Shown here: positions 32,612-43,449 of the stretch, in pieces
Numbering within the stretch: the stretch's first letter is position 1
How the letters are laid out: every line of letters begins with the position of its first letter
Assembly (NCBI GenBank): GCA_963921195.1
Contig: OY992539.1
Span: 97,658,964-97,722,963, forward strand
Reading direction: 5' to 3'
DNA: 64,000 bases
Source: Pegoplata infirma
Taxonomy: Eukaryota > Arthropoda > Insecta > Diptera > Anthomyiidae
Position numbers and translations under genes: made by a program
Notes under the pieces: model-generated
What the model saw: only the letters and a program-made list of their open reading frames with translations
Told to the model about the DNA's origin: nothing
Database searches by the model: none

Positions 32612-33326
32612 CAGTGGTTCAAAAGTTATGAGCAAAAGAGTAAATTTCGGCAAGGTGTTTCGCGAATTTACAAGATAAAAAACACGATAACTTTCGAAAG
32701 ACAATAATGAGACTATTGAAGCTTGGCATATATCTTTGCCGTTCCCCGGGTCTGTTTGGTATTAAATTTCAGCTCAATCGGTCCAGTGGTTCAAAAGTTA
32801 TTAGTTTCATTTGAAATGCCACGTGTTTTAAAAAGTTTTAAAAGCATTGGTGGTAACTAAACAATGCTTTTCAAACTTGTTTAATTTTAAAGCAATGCTT
32901 TTTAAACTTGTTTAGTTTTAAAAGCATTGGTAACTTAAAAATTACACTCGAAAAAAATTTTACACCCAAAAAAAATTTTACACTCAAAAAAATTTTACAC
33001 TCAAAAAAAAATTTACACAAAAAAAAATTTGTTTTTTTTTACAAAAATGACAATATTTTGTGTACATACGTACGTGCATTCACTTAGAAATATTTTTACA
33101 GTAAAAATATCATTACACTCGAAAAAATTTTACACTCAAAAAAAAATTAGAAATTTTTCTTTTTTTTTTTTTAAAAATTACAAAAAAAGAGTTTTTTACT
33201 CAAAATAAAATATTTCTAATCAAAATTGTTAGTTTTTTCACGTTTAAAAATGTACTACCCTTCAAAAAAATGCATTGTGGAGGGTATTCATAGATTCGGC
33301 AAAGTCGAATTTAACTTTTCTACTTG

Positions 33327-34186
33327 TTTTTTTTTTGTTGTTGTTTAAATTTTGTGGCTAACACTTTATTCTGCTATTTTACAGACTGCTGAGAGTAAAT
33401 GCAATTATGGCTGTGTTTTTTTTTTTTCTTTTGAGAAAGTTTAAAGCTTTAATAATTTACAAAAAAAAAATTAAACATTTTCAGCAAACATTTTCATATG
33501 TCTGTAGGTTTAGTTTTGTTTAGTAAATATAAATAAAGTCCTCAGGATATAAACTTGAAGGGTATGTATGTATAATCTATATGTTAGCTTCAAACCATTC
33601 AAATATTACAATTTTTACTTGTTATATTTAGTTTATTTTTTTTGCTCTTTCCGTTGGAAATGTATACTGTTTGTTTGGCAAAAAAACATACTAACGTTAT
33701 GTCTCATGCTGTTTATATTCTATTGTGTTTGTAGACAATTTGTTTTCCATTTGTCCTGCCAACAAAATATTGTAAATTTTATTAAAAAAAAAAACACATT
33801 GTAAAGTTGCCAAAATCTATGGAGACACAAAATTTCATTGATTTTTTATATTTATACTCTTACACACAATGCAATATATGAATAAGTAAATAATACATAT
33901 TTTTATGGAAAACTAGTAAACTACGTATGTAGTATGTATTAAACTAGAAAAAGTTTCTTTTTCCTACTTTATATGCAATAAGTACTTAAAATTATTTTGC
34001 AAATCAGATTAAAATATAATAAATATGTGAAGTATGCAATGCCACATAAATCTAGGAATTTGTAAGAAAAATATAATTTTTTTTTATTTTTTTTTTTAAA
34101 TTTATTTAATTTGTTTAATTTGGTTTTTTTGTCAGACATGGAAAATTCTCGAAAAACGTCGTGATTAGACTGTCATTTTGTTCAAC
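33327..34186. other. non-coding spacer
   Basis: The segment 33350-33460 resembles 14213-14400 (TTTTACAGACTGC, TTTTGAGAAAGTTTA). Small open frames at 33568-33804 are hydrophobic-coded AT-rich sequence with no recognisable family. No gene is supported. Confidence 0.5.
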
Positions 34187-34200
34187 ATATGAGGCATACC

Positions 34201-35867
34201 TAACCTGACCAACTGCTTTTGACTGAAAAGCGGGATCGAAAGTTTGAAAAAGCGGGATTTTGTTCTAAAAAGCGGGATTTTTTTTAATAAGTGAAATTTG
34301 CCTTGAACGAACCCTCCAAAATGCACAAAAATCTGGAAATACGTTTATGGGATTGTAATTTTTTTATGTAAAAAAATGCATAAGAACTTTGATAAGAAAA
34401 ATTTTATTTTGATTATGTCAGCAAACATAGTCTCTAATCTAAGGAATTTTTTTACCAACCTTGGAATAAAATATTTAAGAATCAAAAAAATTGCATATGA
34501 AAAACTAAAATTAAATTAGAGTCGTAGACTGAATCTGATAAATTTTCTTATCATTTTCTAAGAGAAAGTAAATCTCATATATTTTTTATAGAAAAATGTT
34601 TCAGAACTCGAGACTGTCTTTAGAATATATTTAGATATTTATTTGACTCAGAATTTAAGAATACTTTAAAAGAAAAATTATCTAAAATTTTAAGAATTCT
34701 TCTGTAGGAAAAATGTTTAAGAATCTTATAAATTTTCTATAGAAAAAATCCATTGGCAACTGTTAATTTCCTTACAATAAAATATTTTAGAGTCTGACAA
34801 GAATTTTCTGCAAAAAAAATCTAAAATTGGATAATTTTTTTACAGGAAAAACGTTTCAGAATCTGATATTTATTTATCTGAATTTATTATATGGAAAAAG
34901 AGATTTTTCCTGTTTAAATAATATTTTAGAATCAGAGAATTTTTCTATAGAAACAGTTTTTCAAGATCTATGATTTTTTCCAACAAGAAAAATGTTTTGG
35001 AATTTTTCTAAAAAAAATTTGCCTTTTTTTCCCCCTTCTCAAATATTTTCTATCGAAAAATGCGGTTGGATCTGATTTAATCTGTTTGGATCTAAAAAAT
35101 ATAATTTTATCTGATCAGGTCTTTTTGATCCGACGTTTTCCCACAATTTCAGGATCTGATCAGATTCAATTACGGATCAGATCTACCAGAGTTCGAAATT
35201 GGAGACAAATTTCGTATCTAATAGATCTTATCAGTACAAATGCCATCACTAGATTTTTACAAATCAGACCAGATCTAATCAATTTTTTTTTCACGGGGCT
35301 ATAAAATTTAAGAATTTATTTTTAGAAAAGGTTATCAGATTTTTTTTCAATGAAGAATTTTTTAGAAACCATTAATTTTTTAGAGTCTGAGATTTTTCTT
35401 TTATGAAAAATGTTTCAGCATCTGAGGATTTTTGTATACAAAAAAATTCTAAGAATCTGAGAATTAGGAAACATGTATTTAAATTTAATACTTTTTATTG
35501 AAAGCTTTTTTCGGAATATTCGAAGTATCACAATTAAAAAATTTTATGTAAAAATTTAATTTTAATTTATTTTTGATTTAAATCAGTTATGTAGGGTTCT
35601 CTTGTGAACAGTTTTTTTTGAGTATACAAAATTTTTCTTAAAATTTTCTTTATACGGTAAGAAATAGTTAATATGCTCAAAAATATATTTCTCAAAATAT
35701 TATGAAAATAACCTAAAAATTGTACTTTGCTATTCCAAAAGTCAAAAAGCGGGATAAAGCGGGATGAAGCGGGACTTTTGTTTAAAAAGCGGGATCGGAA
35801 TTCAAGGCGGGATGAGACATCAAAAAGCGGGATAATCCCGCCAAAAGCGGGATGGTTGGTCAGGTTA
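34201..35867. mobile_element. non-autonomous element with 8-bp TSD and AAAGCGGGAT subterminal repeats
   Basis: A 1667-bp insertion with exact duplication GGCATACC (34193-34200 and 35868-35875). The TIR TAACCTGACCAAC is perfect for 13 bp. Subterminal AAAGCGGGAT motifs occur three times on the left (34226-34275) and about seven times on the right (35750-35850), plus one inverted copy. Such clusters are typical transposase-binding regions. The interior is 35-bp satellite (about 34380-35480). The 8-bp duplication fits hAT best, but the TIR is not a standard hAT end; P-like or other 8-bp superfamilies remain possible. A 9-bp reading (AGGCATACC) is also compatible. Confidence 0.82.
34380..35480. 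repeat. 35-bp satellite carried inside the 8-bp-TSD element
   Basis: Degenerate monomers (TTTCAGAATCTGA, AATTTTTCTATAGAAA, AATCTGAGAATTAGG) fill the middle of the transposon. Because the element has intact TIRs and target duplication, this satellite arrived with it or expanded inside it. About 35060-35290 is a separate block rich in GATCTGAT-type motifs. Confidence 0.7.
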
Positions 35868-36355
35868 GGCATACCACACCAAATGTCCAGCGAAAAAAAA
35901 ATCATGTGTACCGTAAACTTCTGAATAGGTTGTATGGATAGCCCTATATGGAACTTAGAAAATTGCGTTTTTGGTTTTTCAATTTTTCAAAAACTGGGCT
36001 TAGGAGGCGTGGTCAAATATCGGAAAAATTGTAAAATTTGTGGCGAGTTGCCTTGATTAAATATTTATCACATTAAAACGGAATGCACCAAAATCTCAAA
36101 AATTTACATTCTTATATAGTTTTGTATGGGCTATCGATTAAAATTTTTTTTTTTCGAAAATTTTCAGAACCCGTTCTGAAATTTTCCATTTTTTAAAAAA
36201 GTAAATTTATCAAAAATCCGGCCACTTTTTTTTTTTTAATTTTTTTTTTAAGTTTAGATATTTGTCCATCCACACAAAAAAAATCAGAAACACGTTCGTC
36301 GTTTTTTTTCGAAAAAATCGCATTTGAATTTTAAATTTTATAACAATTTTGTAAT

Positions 36356-36455
36356 TTGCTTGTATTTTCTTGTTTCAACAGATCGTATGAGTAATATTTA
36401 TGCAATTGATAATACTCATTCGCAACGTTATAACAAGAATATACAAGCAAATTAC
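36356..36455. repeat. central hairpin of the fold-back family
   Basis: ATTTGCTTGTATTTTCTTGT is mirrored by ACAAGAATATACAAGCAAAT, with ACTCAT/GAGTA motifs in the loop. The same hairpin is present in the short copy near 885-985, so it is the original loop of the family. Confidence 0.7.
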
Positions 36456-36472
36456 AAAATTGTTATGGAATT

Positions 36473-38298
36473 CTGATTAATTTTTTATTAAAAAATAAAA
36501 ATTGTTTTATTCGACCTTTAAAATATTATATTTTGAGGATGTTTATTCTGGCTCAAGGTCATTATTTTCTTTACTAATTAAAACCATGATATTCTCATAG
36601 CATAATTTTCAAGAAAATTTTTTTTTTGTTTTAAATTTATTTATGTTGGTCATTTTTGCAAGACTTAATCGACACGTGTTTCGGAATTTGTCAAGATTCC
36701 CTTGTCAAGATTATTTAGCAAAAATAGAAACGATTTACTACAAAGTAGCAAACTAGTCTAATGACAAATCGTTTGTGCACAAACTAGAGTATTAATACAT
36801 ATTCGCCTCTATTCACAATGAGAATTAGAAAGACGAAGAAATTGTAGCATACTAATAAGGCAACGATTGTCAATAACCAACAAAAATATTTAAAACAATT
36901 TTAAATACAACAATATGTTTTTGTGTTGTTGTTGTGAGAAAAACTCCATATTAGGGTTATTCATCACATGGCGTGCCAACCATTATGTTCAAATTCTGAT
37001 TAATTTTTATTAAAAAATAAAAATTGTTTTATTCGACCTTTAAAATATTATATTTTGAGGATGTTTATTCTGGCTCGAGGTCATTATTTTCTTTACTAAT
37101 TAAAACCATGATATTCTCATAGCATAATTTTCAAGAAATTTTTTTTTTTGTTTTAAATTTATTTATGTTGGTCATTTTTGCAAGACTTAATCGACACGTG
37201 TTTCGGAATTTGTCAAGATTCCCTTGTCAAGATTATTTAGCAAAAATAGAAACGATTTACTACGAAGTAGCAAACGAGTCTAATGACAAATCGTTTGTGC
37301 ACAAACTAGAATATTAATACATATTCGCCTCTATTCACAACGAGAATTAGAAAGACGAAGAAATTGTACCATACTAATAAGGCAACGATTGTCAATAACC
37401 AACAAAAATATTTAAAACAATTTTAAATACAACAATATGTTTTTTGTGTTGTTGTTGTGAGAAATACTCCATATTAGGGTTATTCATCACATGGCGTGCC
37501 AACCATTATGTTCAAATTCTGATTAATTTTTATTAAAAAATAAAAATTGTTTTATTAGACCTTTAAAATATTATATTTTGAGGATGTTTATTCTGGCTCG
37601 AGGTCATTATTTTCTTTACTAATTAAAACCGTGATATTCTCATAGCATAATTTTCAAGAAAATTATTTTTTTTTGTTTTAAATTTATTTATGTTGGTCGT
37701 TTTTGCAAGACTTAATCGACACGTGTTTCGGAATTTGTCAAGATTCCATTGTCAAGATTATTTAGAAAAATAGAAACGATTTACTACAAGTGTAGCAAAC
37801 GAGTCTAATGACAAATCGTTTGTGCACAAACTAGAATATTAATACATATTCGCCTCTATTCACAATGAGAATTAGAAACATATTGTTTTAGTCCATATTG
37901 TTGTAGTCCAATGGACTATCGTATGTAAAATTGTTTTAAATATTTTTGTTGGTTATTGACAATCGTTGCCTTATTAGTATGGTACAATTTCTTCGTCTTT
38001 CTAATTCTCATTGTGAATAGAGGCGAATATGTATTAATATTCTAGTTTGTGCGCAAACGATTTGTCATTAGACTCGTTTGCTACTTTGTAGTAAATCGTT
38101 TCTATTTTTGCTAAATAATCTTGACAATGGAATCTTGACAAATTCCGAAACACGTGTCGATTAATTCTTGCAAAAATGACCAACATAAATCAATTTAAAA
38201 CAAAAAAAAAACAATTTTCTTGAGAATTATGCTATGAGAATATCATGGTTTTAGTAAAGAAAATAATGACCTCGAGCCAGAATAAACATCCTCAAAAT
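36473..38298. repeat. 523-bp tandem repeat plus inverted partial copy
   Basis: Units start at CTGATTAATTTTT at 36473, 36996 and 37519: exact period 523 bp, with very few differences. The third unit stops near 37880. A spacer of about 40 bp follows, and then an inverted copy of most of the unit runs to 38298. The whole block is flanked by the 14-bp direct repeat ATTGTTATGGAATT (36459-36472 and 38299-38312), which looks like a target duplication. Non-coding. It could be a fold-back element whose left arm was amplified. Confidence 0.85.
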
Positions 38299-38873
38299 AT
38301 TGTTATGGAATTTAAAATTCAAATACGATTTTCTCGAAAAAAAAAACGACGAACGTGTTTCTGAATTTGTGTGGATGAACAAACATCTAAGCTTTAAAAA
38401 AAAATTAAAAAAAAAAAACTGGCCGGATTTTTGATAAATTGACTTTTTTAAGAAATGGAGAGTTTCAGAACGAGTTTTAAAAATTTTCCAAAAAAAAAAA
38501 ATTTAATCGATAGCTCATACAAAACTATATAAGAATGTAAACTTTTGATATTGTGGTGCATTCAGTTTCAATGTGATAAATATTTAATCAAGGCAACTCG
38601 CCACAATTTTACCATTATTCCAATATTTGACCACGCCTCCTAAGCCCAGTTTTTGCAAATTTGAAAACCAAAAACGTAATTTTCTTAGTTCCATATAGGG
38701 CTATCCAAACAACATATTCAGAAATTTATGGACACATGTTTTTCTATAGCGGGACATTTGGTGTGCAATGCCTCATATGATTATTCCCAGTTTTAAGGGA
38801 AATTTTTGTTAATGTGGTGAAAACTTAAGGTCAATCGTATAAATCTAACCTGTACATACAAAAAAAACTTTGT

Positions 38874-39420
38874 CAAATTACTAGAAAAAGTCTCTTAATC
38901 CCATTTTACCTATATTTGACAGTTTTTCTTGTTTTTTAACAAATCGAAATTTACATTTTTTTTTGTAATTTAAAATTTTTTTTTGTAATTTTACAGATTT
39001 TCAAGATAATTTTACAAAAAAAAATCTAGTAAATTCACGAGACTTCCTTGTAATTTTAATTGCTCAAAAAACTGTAAATTTACAATTTTATTGGTAAAAA
39101 GCTTGTAAAATTACAAAATTATTGGTAAAAAGCTTGTAAAATTACTAGGAATTCTCGTAAAGTAGTAGGTAGCAAAAAATCTAGTAAAATTACAAAACCT
39201 CTTTGTAAATTTTATCGTGTCAAAAAAATTATAAATTTACAATTTTATTGGTAAAAACCTTGTAAAATTACAAAATTATTGGTAAAAATCTTGTAAAGTT
39301 ACTAGGAATTTTTGTCAAATAGGAGGTAGCAAACAAAAAAAATTTACAAGTTTTTCTTGTAATTTTACAATTTTTTTTTTTTAAATACAAAATTATTTTT
39401 ATTTATAACTTCCATCTAAA
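38874..39420. repeat. dispersed GTAAAATTAC-rich repeat, uninterrupted copy
   Basis: It begins near AATTACTAGAAAAAGTCTC and contains repeated GGTAAAAAGCTTGTAAAATT units (39090-39300). The same family at 52444-55678 is split by an RTE-like retrotransposon. Here the phrase GCAAAAAATCTAGTAAAATT at about 39172 is intact and represents the empty target site. Confidence 0.75.
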
Positions 39421-39505
39421 ATATGAGGGTATATATTAGGGTGGCACGACCAATGAATATTTTCCAATTTCGTCAAATCCCTCGCACAGTACACTGCAAG
39501 TAGGT

Positions 39506-39931
39506 GAAAATGACACACCAAAACGCCGAGACACGACAACCTTATTTTGGGTCGTAGAATCCAGTGGTGTTCCTCGTTTTAAAAAGTTAGCTCAAAATCT
39601 CGAGATATTTCGATTTTAAATTTGTAGTAGGTTTAAGGCGATTTTTCATTTTATTTGAATGAAAAAACTTAAAAAAATTGTTATTTGTCAAAATGTATAT
39701 CTAGAAATAATGGACGTCCATTTTTAAGCGGACATGGAACATTACTTGCTCTTATTTTGATAAATTTTATAGTTTTTTTTTTTTGGATTTATTCAATTTT
39801 TACTCTACATTTACAAATTTAAAATCGAAATATCGTTATTTTGAGCTAACTTTTTAAAACGGAGTATACCACTGGATTCTATGACCTAAAAATAAGTTGG
39901 GGTGTCTCGGCGTTTTTGTGTGTCATTTAAA
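39506..39931. mobile_element. fold-back MITE with ~130-bp arms
   Basis: AATGACACACCAAAACGCCG at about 39508 pairs with CGGCGTTTTTGTGTGTCATT at about 39908. The pairing continues through TTAGCTCAAAAT / ATTTTGAGCTAA and beyond. The loop is about 150 bp. Target duplication was not resolved. Non-coding. Confidence 0.75.
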
Positions 39932-41994
39932 AAGTTTAAATTTTATTTACAGTGTTATGGTTCGTTTTGGCATAAAAACTCTATGTTTAAATTTTCAGAC
40001 AAATCGGACCAATTTAAACCGTGCATTTTGGGGGTTTAAGTTTTGCCCCATTAAATATTTTCCCCATTCAAACCAAAAATATGATTTTTTATTTGATTTT
40101 TTCTGTAAGTACAGATCGAGCACGGGCTCTAATTATATTTGTTATAAGGGTTAAAGTTGAAAAAATGCAGAAGAAAAATTGAATTTCTAAAAATTATAGA
40201 TATTTTTGGTATTTCTTATACCGGTTTCAAACACCCCAGTTAGTGTCATCTTCAGTAGGATTTTAAATGTCGGTTTGTCTTGTTAATGAAAACTGTTTTT
40301 TAAATATGTGAATATTTATAGTTTCTACAGAATAAATTTTGACAGTTTCCAACACTACAATTCTATTTCTAGCAATCTCAACCTCACTTCATACTTTCTT
40401 TCAACTTTTTTGTCTCTTACATTATTTCGCAAGGGTTACCAACATGATCTGGAATTGCAGACACAAATGAAGGTTTTTTCGATTCTTTAATTTTTTATGT
40501 TGAATTACACTGTGCTCGAATTTGACACTTTTTTTAACAAGCTGGGCACTTAAATGGGTGGAAATCCTATAAAGTGGAGGGATCGATTGTCCTAAGTGCG
40601 GGAAAGTGATAATGGGGTAATATAAACATTTTATGGAAGACAACTTTTTAATCGGTCAAAAACTCTATTAGCGCATCGGTGGTCAAATTTAAGATTTCGG
40701 TCAAAATGGCCAAATTTTTCCAAAAATATAAATTTCATTTTATTGTTTAATAAAATTTTTTTAAATATTGTAATTTTATGTCATCATTTTATTAAAATAG
40801 CAAAATATATCGATTTTATTACTTAATGTTATTCAAAACATCATAAAGACTAAAGATTTCAATTTTTGCGAAAATACGTTCGCTAGTTTTGTGGGGAGCG
40901 ATTTCAATTGAGCGAATTTCTAGGAAATCGAATTTTTTGCCATTTTTTTATTTTTTATTTTTTGTAAACTACATTATTGTACACGCTGGCCAATATAATG
41001 CTCTATCTTGTTCCATTTGATCATGGTTACTTAGTTTTGAAACGATCGATTTAAAGGACATTTTTAACTCAAATCGGTCAGCGGCCGAAACACAAATTTT
41101 TTTGGACATCAACCAAAAATGTCCCCTTTGTTTTTCAAAAATTAAAAGAAAAACACACATTTTTGTATTCAAAATAGTCATAAATGACACGGAGGAACAG
41201 ATTAATTATTATGATAAATTCAGAAGATTTTTATTTTTTTTTTTTAGCAAATTGACTTGAAATGGCAGACTGATATTATTTTTGTTAAATTTTGTTTAAT
41301 CTAGATACTATACTCTATCATTAAGGCTTAATAGCGTTATGGTAAGTTCCAGGAAACTCCTAATACATGCATTGGAAGGTAAAATGTTACTTTCATTAAG
41401 ATACCGCGAATATTTGCACTTCTAAGAAGAGATTTTCTAAAGTTTGGACGTGGACCTTTAGGTTATATCTTACATAAGTTATATCAGGGAAAATATTGCT
41501 TACTTAATGTTTCCTCTTATTTTAATACAAGCGGAAGTTGGAAAATATTGGCAAAAATTTAGAATTTTGTGTAGTGGTTTTTACATCAAAAATAACAAAA
41601 TGCATAGGAAATGCGTATGGGTCGCAAATAGGGTCGCCAGATACCAAAAGTTAAATAACTGGAAAATGGAAAATTTTCAGCTCGATTTTGAGAAAATAAC
41701 TGGATTTATACATAATTTTTTTTTTAGAATAATTAAAAAAAAACCGATTTTCATGTGTGAGATATATATTTTTATTTTGGAATTCTTTTCAAATATAAAA
41801 TCAATTAAGTAGCCGTCTCTATTGGCCACGTCACAATGTGGCTTTTAAGCATTTTCCGAGCATCTCGAAATGTTGAGCTCGTTTTCCTTTTAAATAACCC
41901 CACAAAAATGAGTCCGGAGTGGTCAAATCTGTAAATCTAGGTGGCCAGTTAAAATTCCCTGGAAATACGATGCCAAAAAAGGGAGACATTAAAT
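39932..41994. other. non-coding spacer
   Basis: Mixed AT-rich sequence. The short phrase GACACGGAGGAACA near 41188 has a complement TGTTCCTCCGTGTT near 43018, but sequence inside does not mirror further, so I do not call an element. Open frames up to about 100 codons (39897-40154, 41507-41812) carry no recognisable motif. Confidence 0.45.
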
Positions 41995-42154
41995 TACCCT
42001 TTTTTGCAGATTTGACCCCTCCAGACTTATTTTGTTGGGGTTATTTGAAAAGCAAAATGTACGAAACAATTCTCAGATCCTCGACGAGCTCAAGGAAAAC
42101 ATTCGTGATGAAATCAACGGTAGACTGCCCGAGATGTTCAAAAAAACTGTAGCC
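41995..42154 (+). pseudogene. decayed C-terminal piece of a DDE (Tc1/mariner-like) transposase
   Basis: From 42006 the translation reads ADLTPPDLFCWGYLKSKMYE, matching the SPDLTPPDFFLWGYLK region around the third acidic residue of mariner-like transposases. A single-base frameshift near 42065 moves the rest into another frame, which reads SQILDELKENIRDEINGRLP and then EMFKK, again family-like. Only about 50 codons remain. The upstream region is too decayed to follow. A relic with no function expected. Confidence 0.65.
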
Positions 42155-42889
42155 AAAAAACATTTATGTTTTATTCATGATTTATGTTTTATTCAATAAG
42201 AAGTCAAAAAAACTGTAAAATTAATTTAACAAAAAAAATGTTAAATTTAAGATTCTTTTCTAACTGGAAAAATAATATTTTACCTGGAAACTGGACCAGA
42301 CCCACAATAACTTGAAAATCTAGGCCATTCCAGGCCGTCTGGCAACCCTAGTCGCAACAATGTTTTCCAATAGTTTTTGGGACGTAGATTACGAATATGG
42401 ACCCTAAATTTAACAATTAGCCTCAGTTTTTGAAATATTTGCTTTTTTTTTTTTTGTATTTTAATCTTTTTTTTCTACTTTTTTTTTTTTTTTATATCCT
42501 GTTATGCACTGGTAATGAATGATTCTATTTATGGAACTATACACCTTTAATAATCAAATCTAATGTTTTTCAATAATTTTACTCTATCCTTAGCTATGTT
42601 TTGACGTAAAATTCGTAAGAAAATTTAATTGTTTTTTATATACATACAAAAAGAAAAGAAAAATTAATTTCAACAGTTTTGTTCCAAAAATTGAGCACTA
42701 TCTACGCCTTTTCACTTACGAAGTCAAAGGACCAAAGTGTTTTATACAAACGACAGTCAACATTTCAAAAATCAGACGATAAGATATTAACAAAAATGCA
42801 AAAAACAGATATATTTTCTAAGAAATTCGAAATATTTTTTTTTGCATGACACAAAATTCATTATTAGCAAATTTATAAGGCCTAAGGTC
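42155..42889. other. non-coding spacer
   Basis: AT-rich with long T and A runs (42440-42495). No gene or element end was recognised. Confidence 0.45.
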
Positions 42890-43449
42890 CGTACTTTTTA
42901 TAAGAATACGCGAATTATTAAAAAAAAACGATTTATTCGCAAAAACTAAAGCTAACTTTCAAATTTCGTGTGCATATTCCAAAATTAGAAAAGTTGGATC
43001 GCAAGTCATAAAATTTTGTTTGTTCCTCCGTGTTATTTCCATTCTCTAAGGAAATTTTTGTTCTAATAAATCTTTAACTTATAGTATGTTACAAATTTGA
43101 AGTTAATCGTATAAAACTAACCTGTGGAGTCTGGCAATCAAAATTTTGGATATCCTGGAGGCACCCTTATTGGGCATGTTCGTCCAAATTTAACCTCGAA
43201 ATTACGTTACCTATAACCGGTATAAATTTCACTGCAATCGGTCCAGTACTTACTAAATGGCCGAATTATTTCCAAGAAAAATCTATAATAAACCACTGTG
43301 AAATTACGAGGAAATCCTCGTAATTTTACGAGAATTTTACCTTCTATTTTACGAGAATATCCCCGTAAAATCACGAGATTTTTTGGAAACTCTACAAGGT
43401 TTTTTTTTTAGTGCAATTCATTTAAAAAATGATAATGTTGTATTACTAA
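42890..43449 (+). repeat. segment copy A (560 bp)
   Basis: From GTACTTTTTATAAGAATACG to TGTATTACTAAA. Repeated as copy B exactly 1793 bp downstream (44683-45242); I see no differences between the two over this length. It contains an ACCTATAACCGGTATAAATT block also seen near 26015 and 10670, and ends in AT-rich sequence with TTACGAGAATTTTACC motifs. The left end carries a single GTACTTTTTATAAG, close to one unit of the adjacent 16-bp array. Confidence 0.85.

Larger units (their letters stand above)
29290..33326 (+). repeat. GTCY-family dispersed repeat, full copy hosting Transib
   Basis: 5' end ACCCTCCACTCTAGTGATAG at 29291; then the CATTCCGTTTGTAACACC block, GATTTTAAGTCGACCTAGC and (GTCC/GTCT)n at 29427-29453; 3' end GAGGGTATTCATAGATTCGG at about 33281 to 33326. 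The Transib element at 29565-32611 splits it at GGTCCAGTG|GTTCAAAAG. TTACACTC-AAAAAA runs at 32940-33010 and 33115-33145 are internal simple repeats. It resembles fly DINE-1/SGM-like, Helentron-related non-autonomous elements; that naming is inference. Confidence 0.7.
34187..38779. mobile_element. large fold-back element with two nested insertions
   Basis: Outer ends pair: CATATGAGGCATACC near 34186 with the complement of GCAATGCCTCATATG near 38765. The arms (35868-36460 and 38306-38779) mirror each other over about 450-500 bp, for example CTTAGGAGGCGTGGTCAAAT near 36000 and ACGCCTCCTAAGCCCAG near 38632. A hAT-like element (34201-35867) split the left end. A 1.8-kb tandem/inverted segment (36473-38298) sits just inside the right arm. 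A shorter relative is at 620-1182. No transposase is present. The uninterrupted element would be about 1.1 kb. Confidence 0.8.

Noticed and set aside
33568..33804. 78-codon hydrophobic frame as a membrane protein gene
   Set aside because: T-rich DNA commonly gives Phe/Leu/Tyr-rich frames. No family, promoter or conservation can be seen.
41188..43032. TIR element bounded by ACACGGAGGAACA and its complement
   Set aside because: Only about 14 bp pair and the adjacent sequences do not mirror. No target duplication was found.
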